Assembly (NCBI GenBank): GCA_948630815.1
Contig: CAPIEU010000001.1
Coordinates: forward strand, 143,918-207,917
Reading direction: 5' to 3'
Length of the DNA: 64,000 nucleotides
Source: an uncultured Clostridia bacterium
GTDB taxonomy: Bacteria; Bacillota; Clostridia; TANB77; CAG-508
The translations under genes were made by a program, and so were the position numbers. Below the pieces are notes generated by a model. The model searched no databases. It was given only the letters and a program-made list of their open reading frames with translations, and had not been told where the DNA came from. Shown in pieces: positions 47,507-56,895 of the stretch (its first letter is position 1; every line of letters starts with the position of its first letter).

Positions 47507-48407
47507 ATGAAAAAAATAAAAAATATAAGAAACAGAATACAAGATAGTGATGTTAAAAAGGCATATGATAAATATCAAAATTATTTATTAGAATTAGCTA
47601 TATACGAAAAATATATTAAAGAAAATGGAACAGATAAAATAAATATGTTTAGATTATTAAGTCTATATAAAAAAAGTGGAATAGAAGTAAAAGAAAAAAA
47701 GAATATAGAAGATAGATTTAGAAAATTTAGTGATATAATAATGAAATCAAAACAAAAAAATCCAGATATAGATTTAAGCGACATAAGTACTCAAGAAAAT
47801 AGAGAAATAGTAAGTGATATAATATATGAAACACAAAACGATGAAAATTTTAAAACAGCAGATTTAAATGCAGTAGCAGTAATAGAAAATTTTGCACTAT
47901 ATGTTGCTATTGGGCAAGTAGATAATAAAGCTATGGATGTTGAACGGAGCTATTAGTGAATATGAGCTTAGTTGGGAACAATTAAAAAAGGCAGAAGCAT
48001 CTTATAAAAAATATGAAAATACTAGAATAATAGATACATATAATAGACTTTGTATAAAAAGAGATGGAAAACTTCCCAATGAAACTGTTCACTATGCTGC
48101 TGGAACACTAGAACTTACTCCATCAGAAGCTAAAGATGCTTTAACAGTAATGCAAGTTTTAAAAGGTAGTTATAATAAAAATAATAATCTGCAAAAAAGA
48201 TATACAGTATATAATGTTAGTCAACTAGTAATTGATAATATTAGAAGAGATCCTGAATTAACAGAAGAAGAAAAAAACGAAAAAATATGCGAATTGGAAC
48301 TTGCAGAATATGAAAGGGTTGCAAAAAATGTAGAAGAGGCAAATAAAATGCAAAACACTGATAAATATAAGATTGAAAGAGAGGACGACAATAGAGAAAT
48401 TGGATAA
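47507..48407 (+). CDS. Unknown 299-residue protein (one CGG +1 site)
   Basis: GAGGTGAGTACGT before the ATG. Helical, charged, no membrane span. After KAMDVE comes CGG at 47945-47947; +1 gives GAISEYELSWEQLKKAEASY. Without the shift each half would be about 150 residues and the second would have no ribosome site, so one protein is likelier. The C-terminal half has LTEEEKNEKICELELAEYERVAK. I do not recognise the family. It shows the +1 site is not restricted to well-known genes. Confidence 0.78.
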
Positions 48408-48411
48408 TATA

Positions 48412-48441
48412 AAAAGGCTTGCGTAAAGCAAGCACTTTTTT
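48412..48441 (+). terminator. Intrinsic terminator
   Basis: GGCTTGC and GCAAGCAC around GTAAA, followed by TTTTTTG, just after the unknown gene. Confidence 0.8.
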
Positions 48442-48442
48442 G

Positions 48443-48757
48443 TTACTTTTGCATAATGCAAAGGTTGTTTTGGAGAATGTAAGTCATATTCTCCAAAGGA
48501 CGAGATAAAAAATCGTTAGAGCTGATTTGCCCATTTTCTTTTAAGTGTGACTCGATAAACAAATAATTTTCTAACAGTTTATCAAGATCATACGAAAATT
48601 CGGAACTTGACACTAATGTACAATACAAAGTCAAGAATTCCAAAGGGGAATAATCAGGACGTTCGATTTTAATATTGCCATCTTCTGAAAAGACAAATGT
48701 ATCTGATTTGAAAACTTCAGAATAGGTTATCGTTTCAAAAATATCCCGACCTGTCAT
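48443..48757 (-). CDS. Small protein with foreign-like codons
   Basis: 104 residues; GGAGGTAAAAACT precedes the ATG. Acidic (pattern SEDGNIKIERPDYSPLEF) with a leucine-rich helix LDKLLENYLFIESHLKENG. No family recognised. The fourth codon is CGG, read as Arg (MTGRDIF); a +1 shift there would stop within a few codons. CGT and CGA codons are also present, unlike the AGA-dominated neighbours. Belongs with the genes at 1527, 27276 and 51258. Confidence 0.7.
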   Translation of the reverse strand: MTGRDIFETITYSEVFKSDTFVFSEDGNIKIERPDYSPLEFLTLYCTLVSSSEFSYDLDKLLENYLFIESHLKENGQISSNDFLSRPLENMTYILQNNLCIMQK

Positions 48758-48858
48758 AGTTTTTACCTCCTCTTATAGATTTAGTACATATTAAATAATA
48801 CCATATTTTACATATTATGTCAAGCAAAATAAAATATAGAAAACAATATAAAATAGCA

Positions 48859-48887
48859 TTGACTTTTAATTTTTTTTATAATAAAAT
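48859..48887 (+). promoter_or_regulatory. Promoter for pcrA
   Basis: TTGACT (48859-48864), 17 bases, TAAAAT (48882-48887), about 40 bases before the start codon. Confidence 0.6.
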
Positions 48888-48925
48888 ACAAACATAAATT
48901 CGTAAAATATAAGAGGAGTATAAAA

Positions 48926-51202
48926 ATGCAAGATTTATTAGAAGGATTAAATGACAAACAATATGAAGCAGTTATAAATTATGAAGGACCAAGTTTAGTA
49001 ATAGCAGGAGCAGGAAGTGGGAAAACAAAAGTATTAACACATAAAATAGCATATTTAATACAAGAAAAATCCATAAAACCTTGGAATATATTAGCGATAA
49101 CATTTACAAACAAAGCAGCAAATGAAATGAAAGAAAGAGTAGAAAATTTAATAGGTGAAGTAGCACGAGATATGTGGATAGGAACATTTCATTCAATATG
49201 TGTAAGAATATTAAGAAGATATATAGATAGAATAGGCTATGAAACATCTTTTGTAATATTTGATACAGGGGATGGGAGGGCAATGATAAAAAATTGCTTA
49301 AAAGATTTAAACATAGATGATAAAATGTTTACAGATAGAATTGTCCAAAGTGAAATAAGCAATGCAAAAAATGAAATGTTAGAGCCAAGCACTTATTTAG
49401 CACGTGCACAAGGAGACTTTAGAAAAGAAAAGATAGCAAATGTATATACATTGTATCAAAAAAGATTAAAAGAAAACAATGCCTTAGATTTTGATGATAT
49501 AATAAACTTTACAATAAAAATATTAACAGAAAACCCAGATGTATTAGAATACTATTCAGAAAAATTTAAGTATATATTAGTAGACGAATACCAAGATACC
49601 AACAAAGCACAATTTATGCTAATATCATTACTTGCAGGAAGATATGGAAATATAACAGTAGTAGGAGATAACGACCAAGGAATATATTCTTTTAGAGGTG
49701 CAGACATATCTAATATATTAAACTTTGAAAAAGACTTTCCAGGAACAAAAATAATAAAATTAGAGCAAAATTATAGATGTACAGGAAGTATATTAAATGT
49801 GGCAAATTCAGTAATAAAAAATAATGAAACAAAATATGAAAAAAAACTATGGACAAAAAATGAAAAAGGGAAATTGCCTACAGTACATAGGGCAGAAGAT
49901 GAATATGACGAAGCACGTTATATTGTAGAACAAATAAACCATTTAAAAAGAGAAGAATATTATAAATTTAAAGATTTTGCAATTTTATATAGAATGAATA
50001 CACAATCACGTGCAATAGAAGAAATACTTGTCCGCGAAGACATACCATATAAAATTGTTGGTGGTTTAAAATTCTATGAAAGAAAAGAAATAAAAGACAT
50101 AATTGCATATTTAAGGCTAATACACAATACAAACGACAATTTAAGCTTAATTAGAATAATAAATGAACCCAAAAGAGGAATAGGAAAAACAAGTCTAGAA
50201 AATGTACAAAAACTTGCAGAACAAATGGGAATATCAATGTATGAAATAATAAAAAATGCAGAACAATATGGGCTAAATAGAGTATATTTAAATTCTAGAG
50301 AATTCATACAAGTAATAGAAGAACTAAGAGGATTAGAGGAAAAAATTGAAATATCAGAATTAATAAAAGAGACTTTAAATAAAACAGGTTATACTAAAGC
50401 ATTAGAACTAGAAAACACTGTTGAAGCAGAAAACAGAATAGAAAACTTAGAAGAATTCTTAACAGTAGCAATAGAATTTGAAGAACAAGTTGCAGATGCA
50501 ACTTTGGGAAATTTTTTAGAAAGTATAACGTTATCTAGCGACATTGATAATTTAGAAGAAGAACAAGATTCAATAACACTTATGACCTTGCATAGTGCAA
50601 AAGGGTTAGAATTTCCAGTAGTATTTTTAGTAGGGATGGAAGAGGGAATTTTCCCAGGGTATAAATCAATAGGAGAGCCCAAAGAATTAGAAGAAGAAAG
50701 GCGTCTTTGTTATGTAGGAATAACAAGAGCAAAAAATGAATTATTTTTAACTTGTGCAAAAAGGAGAACAATATTTGGGTCAACAAATTGTAATCAAATA
50801 TCACGCTTTGTTGAAGAAATACCTAACGATTATGCCCAAGGTTTAGAAGAAATAGAAAACCAAGCAATAAATAACTTTGAAGATTCTAAATTTAATTGGA
50901 CATACGGCGGAAACGTTACTACTAGAATAGAAAAAAGCGAAATACCTATGAGTAAGAAAAACACATCATTTAACTTTAGGTCAGCAGAAAGTTTCCTAAA
51001 TAACCTAAATAGAAAAGAAGAAACAAATATAGATATATCAATATATAAAGCAGGAAAACGAGTATATCACAAAAAATTTGGAGAAGGAACAATAAACTAT
51101 GTAGAACAAGAAGGAGACGATTTAAAAGTAGATATTACTTTCGATAAAGTAGGACATAAACGTCTAATGGCAAAATTTGCAGGACTTGAAATAATAGATT
51201 AA
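48926..51202 (+). CDS. pcrA: UvrD/PcrA superfamily 1 DNA helicase
   Basis: 758 residues. Motif I AGAGSGKTKVLTHKIAYL, Ia ITFTNKAANEMKERV, II LVDEYQDTNKAQ, III GDNDQGIYSFRGA, IV EQNYRCTGSILN, V/VI TLMTLHSAKGLEFPVVFLVG and LCYVGITRAK. The C-terminal tail ends with a Tudor-like VYHKKFGEGTINYVEQEGDD, as in PcrA, which binds RNA polymerase. ATAAGAGGAGTATAAAA precedes the ATG. The ligA/gatC neighbours common elsewhere are absent. Confidence 0.97.
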   Translation: MQDLLEGLNDKQYEAVINYEGPSLVIAGAGSGKTKVLTHKIAYLIQEKSIKPWNILAITFTNKAANEMKERVENLIGEVARDMWIGTFHSICVRILRRYIDRIGYETSFVIFDTGDGRAMIKNCLKDLNIDDKMFTDRIVQSEISNAKNEMLEPSTYLARAQGDFRKEKIANVYTLYQKRLKENNALDFDDIINFTIKILTENPDVLEYYSEKFKYILVDEYQDTNKAQFMLISLLAGRYGNITVVGDNDQGIYSFRGADISNILNFEKDFPGTKIIKLEQNYRCTGSILNVANSVIKNNETKYEKKLWTKNEKGKLPTVHRAEDEYDEARYIVEQINHLKREEYYKFKDFAILYRMNTQSRAIEEILVREDIPYKIVGGLKFYERKEIKDIIAYLRLIHNTNDNLSLIRIINEPKRGIGKTSLENVQKLAEQMGISMYEIIKNAEQYGLNRVYLNSREFIQVIEELRGLEEKIEISELIKETLNKTGYTKALELENTVEAENRIENLEEFLTVAIEFEEQVADATLGNFLESITLSSDIDNLEEEQDSITLMTLHSAKGLEFPVVFLVGMEEGIFPGYKSIGEPKELEEERRLCYVGITRAKNELFLTCAKRRTIFGSTNCNQISRFVEEIPNDYAQGLEEIENQAINNFEDSKFNWTYGGNVTTRIEKSEIPMSKKNTSFNFRSAESFLNNLNRKEETNIDISIYKAGKRVYHKKFGEGTINYVEQEGDDLKVDITFDKVGHKRLMAKFAGLEIID

Positions 51203-51204
51203 AA

Positions 51205-51242
51205 ACGAGATGGACATTATTAAAGTCCATCTCGTTTGGTCA
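51205..51242 (+). terminator. Intrinsic terminator after pcrA
   Basis: AAACGAGATGGAC and GTCCATCTCGTTT around ATTATTAAA, then a weak T-run. Confidence 0.85.
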
Positions 51243-51257
51243 GGAGAAGTTATTACA

Positions 51258-51551
51258 TTATTCCAATCCCAAAACCCGACTTTCATCGCTGGAATTAATC
51301 ATCTCTTTAATAGTATCGAGACTTTCACAGACAAAGATTTCCTTAATGCCATTAGAAGAGTGGATAATAAGGCTAGCACGTGTGCCAATTTTAAAATGCT
51401 TTCGTTCTTCTTCAGAAAAAGAAGATTGGTTGAATTCATCCGAACTTTCAATGCATTCAATTTTATCAATAGGTAGTAGTATTTCTTTATCTATTTCATA
51501 TAGAGCTAGGTCCACAGTGCGACGATATGTGTGAACTGTAATAAATTCCAT
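51258..51551 (-). CDS. Small protein with foreign-like codons
   Basis: 97 residues; AAAAAAGGAGCAAACGT before the ATG. Strand-rich N-terminus (MEFITVHTYRRTVDLALYE) with LLPIDKIECIES, a charged loop, then ASLIIHSSNGIKEIFVCESLD. This vaguely recalls FlbD-like small proteins but is not assignable. CGG is in frame near the end (ESRVLGLE) and read as Arg. Other CGT and CGC codons are present. One of the four CGG-as-arginine genes. Confidence 0.7.
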   Translation of the reverse strand: MEFITVHTYRRTVDLALYEIDKEILLPIDKIECIESSDEFNQSSFSEEERKHFKIGTRASLIIHSSNGIKEIFVCESLDTIKEMINSSDESRVLGLE

Positions 51552-51794
51552 ACGTTTGCTCCTTTTTTATAAAAAACAAGGTTAAAGCTTATAAAATTTA
51601 CCCTGACCAAATAAATTTTATAAACAAAGTTACAAATCGCGTATAAGCGATAAAATAATTATACAATATTTTACATAATGTGTCAAATGCAAGAGGCTGA
51701 GCTTCAAAATTGAATAAACTAATGCTAACAAAAATGAATAAAAAAAGTAATATGGAAAATAATAGTTAAGAGATAAATTATTACTGTTTAGATT
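51552..51794. other. Intergenic spacer
   Basis: AT-rich, with the ribosome site and presumed promoter of the small minus-strand gene on its left. A weak inverted repeat (AAGCTTATAAAATTTA / AAATTTTATAAAC-like) lies near 51585-51625. No gene seen. Confidence 0.5.
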
Positions 51795-51918
51795 TAAATT
51801 AGCACTTAAGTAGCAACACATAAATGTAGCACTTTTTGTTTTTCGAGACTTGTCGAGAAAAACAAAAACGTCCTATATTCAGCAAGAATATAGAGGATTT
51901 TATAATTATATACTGAAC
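51795..51918. repeat. Palindromic element, family B, copy 6 (inverted)
   Basis: AGCAACACATAAATGTAGCAC on the left, ACGTCCTATATTCAGCAAG on the right, with GTTTTTCGAGACTTGTCGAGAAAAAC in the middle. Confidence 0.85.
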
Positions 51919-51950
51919 AGTAACAATAAATTATGAAAGGAAGGATTATA

Positions 51951-52139
51951 ATGGCAGACTTAAATCAATTAGAATTACAACATTTAAGACATTTAATAGG
52001 AGCACATGAAACAGCATATCAAAAATTAAATACATTTTCAGGACAAGCAGTAGATCCACAAATAAAACAAGTATTTACAAAAGCAGCACAAGATAGCTTA
52101 AACACAAAGCAAAAATTGATGTCATTTTTAAATAATTAA
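51951..52139 (+). CDS. CotF-like spore coat protein, small
   Basis: 62 residues from the ATG after GAAAGGAAGGATTATA. ADLNQLELQHLRHLIGAHE and KQVFTKAAQDSLNTKQKLMSFL resemble the N-terminal ferritin-like helical half of CotF coat proteins. It is paired with the next gene 13 bases downstream, an arrangement common in clostridial spore formers. Likely expressed late in the mother cell. Confidence 0.8.
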   Translation: MADLNQLELQHLRHLIGAHETAYQKLNTFSGQAVDPQIKQVFTKAAQDSLNTKQKLMSFLNN

Positions 52140-52152
52140 GGAGGAAAATAAA

Positions 52153-52398
52153 ATGGATGAAAAAACAATGGTAAACGATATTTTATCAAGTGTAAAAGCA
52201 GATTTAACAGCATATCAAACGGCTATTACAGAAGCTGAAAATATGGGACTTAGACAAACATTACAACAAATAAGAAATAATGATGAAAGTTTTCAATATG
52301 AAATGTTTAAAATAGCACAAAGTAAAGGATATTACCAACCAGCAGCAAAAGCAACTGTAACAGAAATAACAACAGTAAAAAACGAACTACAATCTTAA
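52153..52398 (+). CDS. CotF-like spore coat protein
   Basis: 81 residues: EKTMVNDILSSVKADLTAYQ, then FQYEMFKIAQSKGYYQPAAKA. These match the CotF family, in which the C-terminal YYQPAxxA is usual. AAGGAGGAAAATAAA precedes the ATG. With the upstream gene it probably forms one coat-protein pair. Confidence 0.88.
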   Translation: MDEKTMVNDILSSVKADLTAYQTAITEAENMGLRQTLQQIRNNDESFQYEMFKIAQSKGYYQPAAKATVTEITTVKNELQS

Positions 52399-52424
52399 AA
52401 ATTTTATCATTAAAAGATTATACA

Positions 52425-52635
52425 TCTACAAAATGTAGGGGCAGGCGACTTTAGTACGCCCAAGAAAAAGGCAACAAATCAATTGCAAAAGTTGTAGGAT
52501 CTTTGGCAAGAATGAATAATAAATAATATATGTAGGGGCAGGTCTTGTGCCTGCCCAAACTACAAAAAAACGCCCTAAAAAAATAATGTAAATGTACGAT
52601 GTGTAGGGGGGCGGAGCCTATGTCCGCCCAAAATA
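52425..52635. repeat. Cluster of three family C repeats
   Basis: Copies at about 52433-52463, 52523-52560 and 52600-52632, separated by diverged sequence including fragments such as TTGCAAAAGTTGTAGG. It lies between the coat genes and the DpnII system, where foreign DNA may have entered. Confidence 0.8.
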
Positions 52636-52902
52636 GAAAAACAAACTTAAAATATTTATTTAAGATGATTATTCAAAGAGTGGGCGATTAAAATTGTACC
52701 TGTGAAGTTTACTAACTTCCATATAGGAAAATTTAAGAAAAAATATTTACAGTAGCAAGGTGTTGAAAAACATCTTGTTTTATTATAGTAAAATATTTTC
52801 AAGAAAACAAAAACAAATGTTATACAACATAAAAATATGTTGTATAATATAGAAAAAAGCTAAGAAGTATGATATAGTGTAAAAGTAAATATGGAGGAGA
52901 AA
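52636..52902. other. Promoter region of the DpnII-type system
   Basis: AT-rich. AATGTTATACAACAT followed by AATATGTTGTATAATAT (about 52817-52850) is a pair of overlapping inverted repeats (ATACAACAT / ATGTTGTAT). This could be a control site for the restriction-modification operon. No C-protein gene is seen. Confidence 0.5.
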
Positions 52903-53853
52903 ATGGAACTTGTAAAACCTTTTGTAAAATGGGCTGGTGGTAAAGGTAGTTTAATTCCACAATTAAAGAATTTTTACCCATTTGAATTAGAAAATGAAAC
53001 AATAAATAAGTATGTAGAGCCATTTGTTGGTGGTGGAGCAGTTTTAATAAATATATTACAAAAATATGATGTTAAAGAAACTTATGCTTTTGATATAAAT
53101 ATTGATTTAATAAATTGTTATAATGTTATAAAAAATGATGTTGAAGAACTTATAAAAGATTTAAAAATAAAAGAAGAAGAGTTTTTACAATTAGAAAACG
53201 AAGATAGACAAGCATATTTTTATGACATTAGAAAAGAATATAATTCTTATAGAATTACTGAAAATAAATTAAGTACAAAAAGAGCAGGAGAATTTATATT
53301 TTTAAATAGAACATGTTTTAATGGATTATATAGAGTAAATAAAAATGGAGAATTTAATGTGCCTTGTGGGAAATATAATAATCCTACAATATGTGATGAG
53401 AATAATTTAAGAAATTTATCATTATTAATTAGGAACGTAGTATTTCAATATGGAGATTATACTAAAAGTGAAAAATATATAGATAATAATACATTTGTGT
53501 ATTTTGATCCACCATATAGACCATTATCAGTAACATCAGGATTTACATCATATACTAAAGAAGATTTTAATGATGAAAATCAAAGAGAATTAGCAAAATA
53601 CTTTAGAAAACTAGATAAAAAGGATGCAAAGTTAATGTTATCTAACTCTAATCCTAAAAATATGAATAAAGATGATGACTTTTTTGAAGATATATACAAA
53701 GGATTTTATATAAATGAAATTTTTGCTAAAAGGATGATTAACGCAAATTCAAAAGGTAGAGGAGAAATTTCAGAATTACTTATTACAAATTATAAGGAGA
53801 TGAATAAATGTATTCTGGAAAATTTTACTTTGAAGAAAGTAGCTTTAAGTTAA
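52903..53853 (+). CDS. dpnM: DNA adenine methylase, DpnM/Dam type (GATC)
   Basis: 316 residues from the ATG after ATGGAGGAGAAA. Motif I-like WAGGKGSLIPQL, PFVGGGAVLINILQ, the AdoMet/catalytic VYFDPPYRPLS (DPPY), and the target region. Alpha-class N6-adenine methylase. Paired with a second methylase and an endonuclease as in DpnII, so GATC is the expected target. Its end overlaps the next gene by 46 bases. Confidence 0.92.
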   Translation: MELVKPFVKWAGGKGSLIPQLKNFYPFELENETINKYVEPFVGGGAVLINILQKYDVKETYAFDINIDLINCYNVIKNDVEELIKDLKIKEEEFLQLENEDRQAYFYDIRKEYNSYRITENKLSTKRAGEFIFLNRTCFNGLYRVNKNGEFNVPCGKYNNPTICDENNLRNLSLLIRNVVFQYGDYTKSEKYIDNNTFVYFDPPYRPLSVTSGFTSYTKEDFNDENQRELAKYFRKLDKKDAKLMLSNSNPKNMNKDDDFFEDIYKGFYINEIFAKRMINANSKGRGEISELLITNYKEMNKCILENFTLKKVALS

Positions 53854-54579
53854 TTAATAACGATACTTTTGATGCATTAAAGGAATTTGAAGAAAAAAGT
53901 TTTGATATGATATTTGCAGATCCACCATATTTTTTATCTAATGATGGTATCACTTGTAGTGGTGGAAAAATGGTAAGCGTAAATAAAGGACAATGGGATA
54001 ATTATTTAAATATAACAGATAAACATGAATTTAATAGAAAGTGGATTCATGAGTGTTATAGAGTATTAAAAGATCAGGGAACAATTTGGATAAGTCGGGA
54101 CTCTACATAATGTATATTCAATAGGAATGGCTTTAGAAGAGGAAAGATTTAAAATAATAAATAATATAACTTGGCAGAAAACAAATCCACCACCGAACTT
54201 AGCTTGCAAAACATTTACACATTCAACCGAAACAATATTATGGGCTAGAAAGGACTTACCAAAAATAAAATATAAATTTAACTACGATTTAATAAAAAAA
54301 TTAAATGATAATAAACAAATGAAAGATGTTTGGACAACATCACTTACAAAGCCATCAGAAAAGAAACAAGGAAAACATCCAACACAAAAGCCATTAGAAA
54401 TTTTAGAAAGAATAATTTTAGCATCTACAAGAGAAAATGATTTAATTTTAGATCCATTTTGTGGTAGTAGTACAACAGGAATTGCAGCAAACAAATTAAA
54501 TAGAAGATACATAGGAATTGATAATTCAAAGGAATATTTAGATTTATCTATAAGGAGATATGAAGAAATAAAGGAGTAG
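53808..54579 (+). CDS. dpnA: Second DNA adenine methylase, DpnA type (one CGG +1 site)
   Basis: 256 residues when joined; the ATG lies inside the upstream methylase gene with AAGGAGATGAATAA as ribosome site. MIFADPPYFLSNDG is the catalytic motif, and GGKMVSVNKGQWD is typical of M2.DpnII. After TIWIS comes CGG at 54096-54098; +1 (GGG) gives GTLHNVYSIGMALEEE. The C-terminal motif I is LDPFCGSSTTGIAA. Beta-class methylase that also handles single-stranded DNA in DpnII systems. As part of a mobile system it shows the +1 site here is established, not a recent error. Confidence 0.9.
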
Positions 54580-54584
54580 ATGAT

Positions 54585-55448
54585 ATGAAAAGAGATTTCG
54601 CAGAGTGGTTATTAACTTTTACAGATAGCATAGCTAATTATAAGTATTATATAGATTTTGAAACTATATACAAAAATGCAGAAATATATAAAGTGGAATT
54701 GAATATTATGAATTCGCTAATAGGAAGTGAAAAAATAGAAAAAGACTTTGAAGATTTATTACAAAAATATCCAGAAGTTTTAAAATGTATTCCAACTCTA
54801 TTAGCAGTAAGACAGTCAGAAATAATTGTTTTAGATGACAATGGAAATAAGTTTGAATATAATTTCAAGCAAATGAATTATGATGCAAAACAATATAAAA
54901 TATTTATGAGAGAAACGGGATTATTTAATTTATTAGAAAAACATTTAGTGAACAATTTATATGACTATGTGTTAGGCGTAGAATGTGGATTAAATTCAAA
55001 TGCTAGAAAAAACCGTGGTGGACATTTGATGGAGGATTTAGTAGAAAAATTTATACAAAGAGCAGGATTTAAGAAAAACGAAACATATTTTAAAGAAATG
55101 TACTTGCAAGATATTGAGAAGAGATGGAAATTAGATATGTCATTTATCAGCAACAAAAATCAGGCTACTAAAAGATTTGATTTTGTTATAAAAACAGATA
55201 AATGTATTTATGGAATTGAAACTAATTTTTATGCTGCAGGAGGTTCAAAACTAAACGAAACTGCAAGAAGTTATAAAATGATTGCTGAAGAAGCTAATAA
55301 AGTAGTTGGATTTGAATTTGTTTGGTTTACAGATGGAATGGGATGGATTTCCGCTAGAAATAACTTAAGAGAAACATTTGATAATATGGAGCACATTTAT
55401 AATATTGCTGATATGAAAAATGGGGTAATAAAAAATATAATAACTTAG
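54585..55448 (+). CDS. dpnB: Type II restriction endonuclease, DpnII type
   Basis: 287 residues. N-terminal MKRDFAEWLLTFTDSIANYKYY, the recognition region RKNRGGHLMEDLVEKFIQRAGF and catalytic-type KRFDFVIKTDKCIYGIETNFYAAGGSKLNE (D...ETN) match the DpnII/MboI-like family. It cuts unmethylated GATC. AAGGAGTAGATGAT links it to the dpnA stop 6 bases before. No in-frame CGG. Confidence 0.92.
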   Translation: MKRDFAEWLLTFTDSIANYKYYIDFETIYKNAEIYKVELNIMNSLIGSEKIEKDFEDLLQKYPEVLKCIPTLLAVRQSEIIVLDDNGNKFEYNFKQMNYDAKQYKIFMRETGLFNLLEKHLVNNLYDYVLGVECGLNSNARKNRGGHLMEDLVEKFIQRAGFKKNETYFKEMYLQDIEKRWKLDMSFISNKNQATKRFDFVIKTDKCIYGIETNFYAAGGSKLNETARSYKMIAEEANKVVGFEFVWFTDGMGWISARNNLRETFDNMEHIYNIADMKNGVIKNIIT

Positions 55449-55820
55449 TATTTGATAGTAGATATTAATTTGTCTAAAAAATACAAGAAAAGAATAAAGA
55501 TTGAGGATAGAATGGGAAATCTTTATTTCTTAAGTTGACAGCATTGCTTGTGCCTGCCTAAACCACAAAAAAATACCCTAAAAAATAATGTAAAAAAAAT
55601 GAAAAAAATTTTTATCTTTATAAACCCCTAGATTTAAACAAAATATTACAAAAATATTACAAAACATCAATACAGAGAGCAAACAAGAGAAAAATAAAGA
55701 TATATCAATAAAATTTAAAATAATCAAAAAATACAATCCTTAACAATAATTGTGTAAAAAAGATACTTAATGTAAAATAACATCATAAAAGAAATAAGGA
55801 GTGTATTAAAAATAAACGTT
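55449..55820. other. Intergenic region
   Basis: A partial family C sequence (CATTGCTTGTGCCTGCC near 55543-55560), A-runs and AT-rich sequence. It contains an inverted repeat (GAATAAAGATTGAGG... TCTTTATTTC) near 55493-55535 that may terminate dpnB. No gene seen. Confidence 0.5.
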
Positions 55821-56813
55821 ATGAAAAAAGTATTAATACATATAAGAAACTGGATAAAGCTTATATCCGTAATAGTCTTAGCATTGTGTTTAATAGTTGG
55901 AGCAATAGCCTTTATATATAAACCAACCTATAGTGTATCTATAAATGGAGAATTAATAGGTTATACAAAGGATAAGAGTAATTTACAGCAAAAGATAAAT
56001 GAATATATGGATAATGGAGATGGACAAAACGTAGCTTTTGTTGAAATTGAAAATCAACCAGAATACAAATTATGCCTATTAAAGAAAGATATAGAGCCAA
56101 ATGATGATGAAATATTTAGTATAGTAAAAGAATCTGGGAAAACATATTATAAGTATTTTGCAGTATTAGATGAGGGTGAAGAAAAATTATACTTATCAAG
56201 TTTTGAAGAAGCAGAGCAAGCAATTAATGAACTAAAAGAAAAAAATAGCAAAAATAGAGAACAACTTACAGTTCAAGTAAAATATGTTGCTGAAGCAAAA
56301 GATGTTGTAACAAAACAAGAGGTAGTATCAAAACTATATGAAAAAGAAGAAGTAGTAGAGAAACAAGTGATAACTAACTCATCTGGACCTATCAAGTATG
56401 CTTCAAGTGCAAATACTTCAAGTAAAAAAGTAGCATTAGCAGTAAATCTAATAAAGCCAGTATCAGGAACAGTAACATCAAGATTTGGATCAAGATGGGG
56501 ATCAACACATAAAGGAGTAGATATAGGAGCATCAAAAGGAACTGGTATAAAAGCAGCAGCAGCAGGAACAGTAATTACATCAAAAACAGGATATAATGGT
56601 GGATATGGAAATTATATTGTAATATCACATGGAAAAGGAGTAGAAACAGCATATGGACATTGTAGTGCGCTATATGTAAAAGTAGGGCAAAAAGTATCAC
56701 AAGGAGAAGTAATAGCAGCAGTTGGAAATACAGGGCGTTCATATGGAAATCACTTACATTTTGAAATAAGAATAAATGGGGTTGCACAAAACCCACAAAA
56801 CTATCTATATTAA
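55821..56813 (+). CDS. M23-family peptidoglycan endopeptidase
   Basis: 330 residues. An N-terminal membrane anchor (residues 13-32), an extracytoplasmic region with a YabE/G5-like TVQVKYVAEAKDVVTKQEVV stretch, then the LytM domain: VTSRFGSRWGSTHKGVDIG, YGNYIVISHGKGVETAYGHC and HLHFEI provide the zinc ligands. It resembles SpoIIQ- or DipM-like proteins. The nearest ribosome site (AAGGAG) is 18 bases from the ATG, so an alternative start a few codons upstream is possible. Confidence 0.9.
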   Translation: MKKVLIHIRNWIKLISVIVLALCLIVGAIAFIYKPTYSVSINGELIGYTKDKSNLQQKINEYMDNGDGQNVAFVEIENQPEYKLCLLKKDIEPNDDEIFSIVKESGKTYYKYFAVLDEGEEKLYLSSFEEAEQAINELKEKNSKNREQLTVQVKYVAEAKDVVTKQEVVSKLYEKEEVVEKQVITNSSGPIKYASSANTSSKKVALAVNLIKPVSGTVTSRFGSRWGSTHKGVDIGASKGTGIKAAAAGTVITSKTGYNGGYGNYIVISHGKGVETAYGHCSALYVKVGQKVSQGEVIAAVGNTGRSYGNHLHFEIRINGVAQNPQNYLY

Positions 56814-56818
56814 AAATT

Positions 56819-56853
56819 TAAAAATGGATTGCTATAAGCAATCCATTTTTTAC
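56819..56853 (+). terminator. Intrinsic terminator
   Basis: AAATGGATTGCT and AGCAATCCATTT around ATA with trailing Ts. Confidence 0.9.
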
Positions 56854-56895
56854 TTTCTCTTTTTATATTAGTAGGAAAATACAATATATATTATT

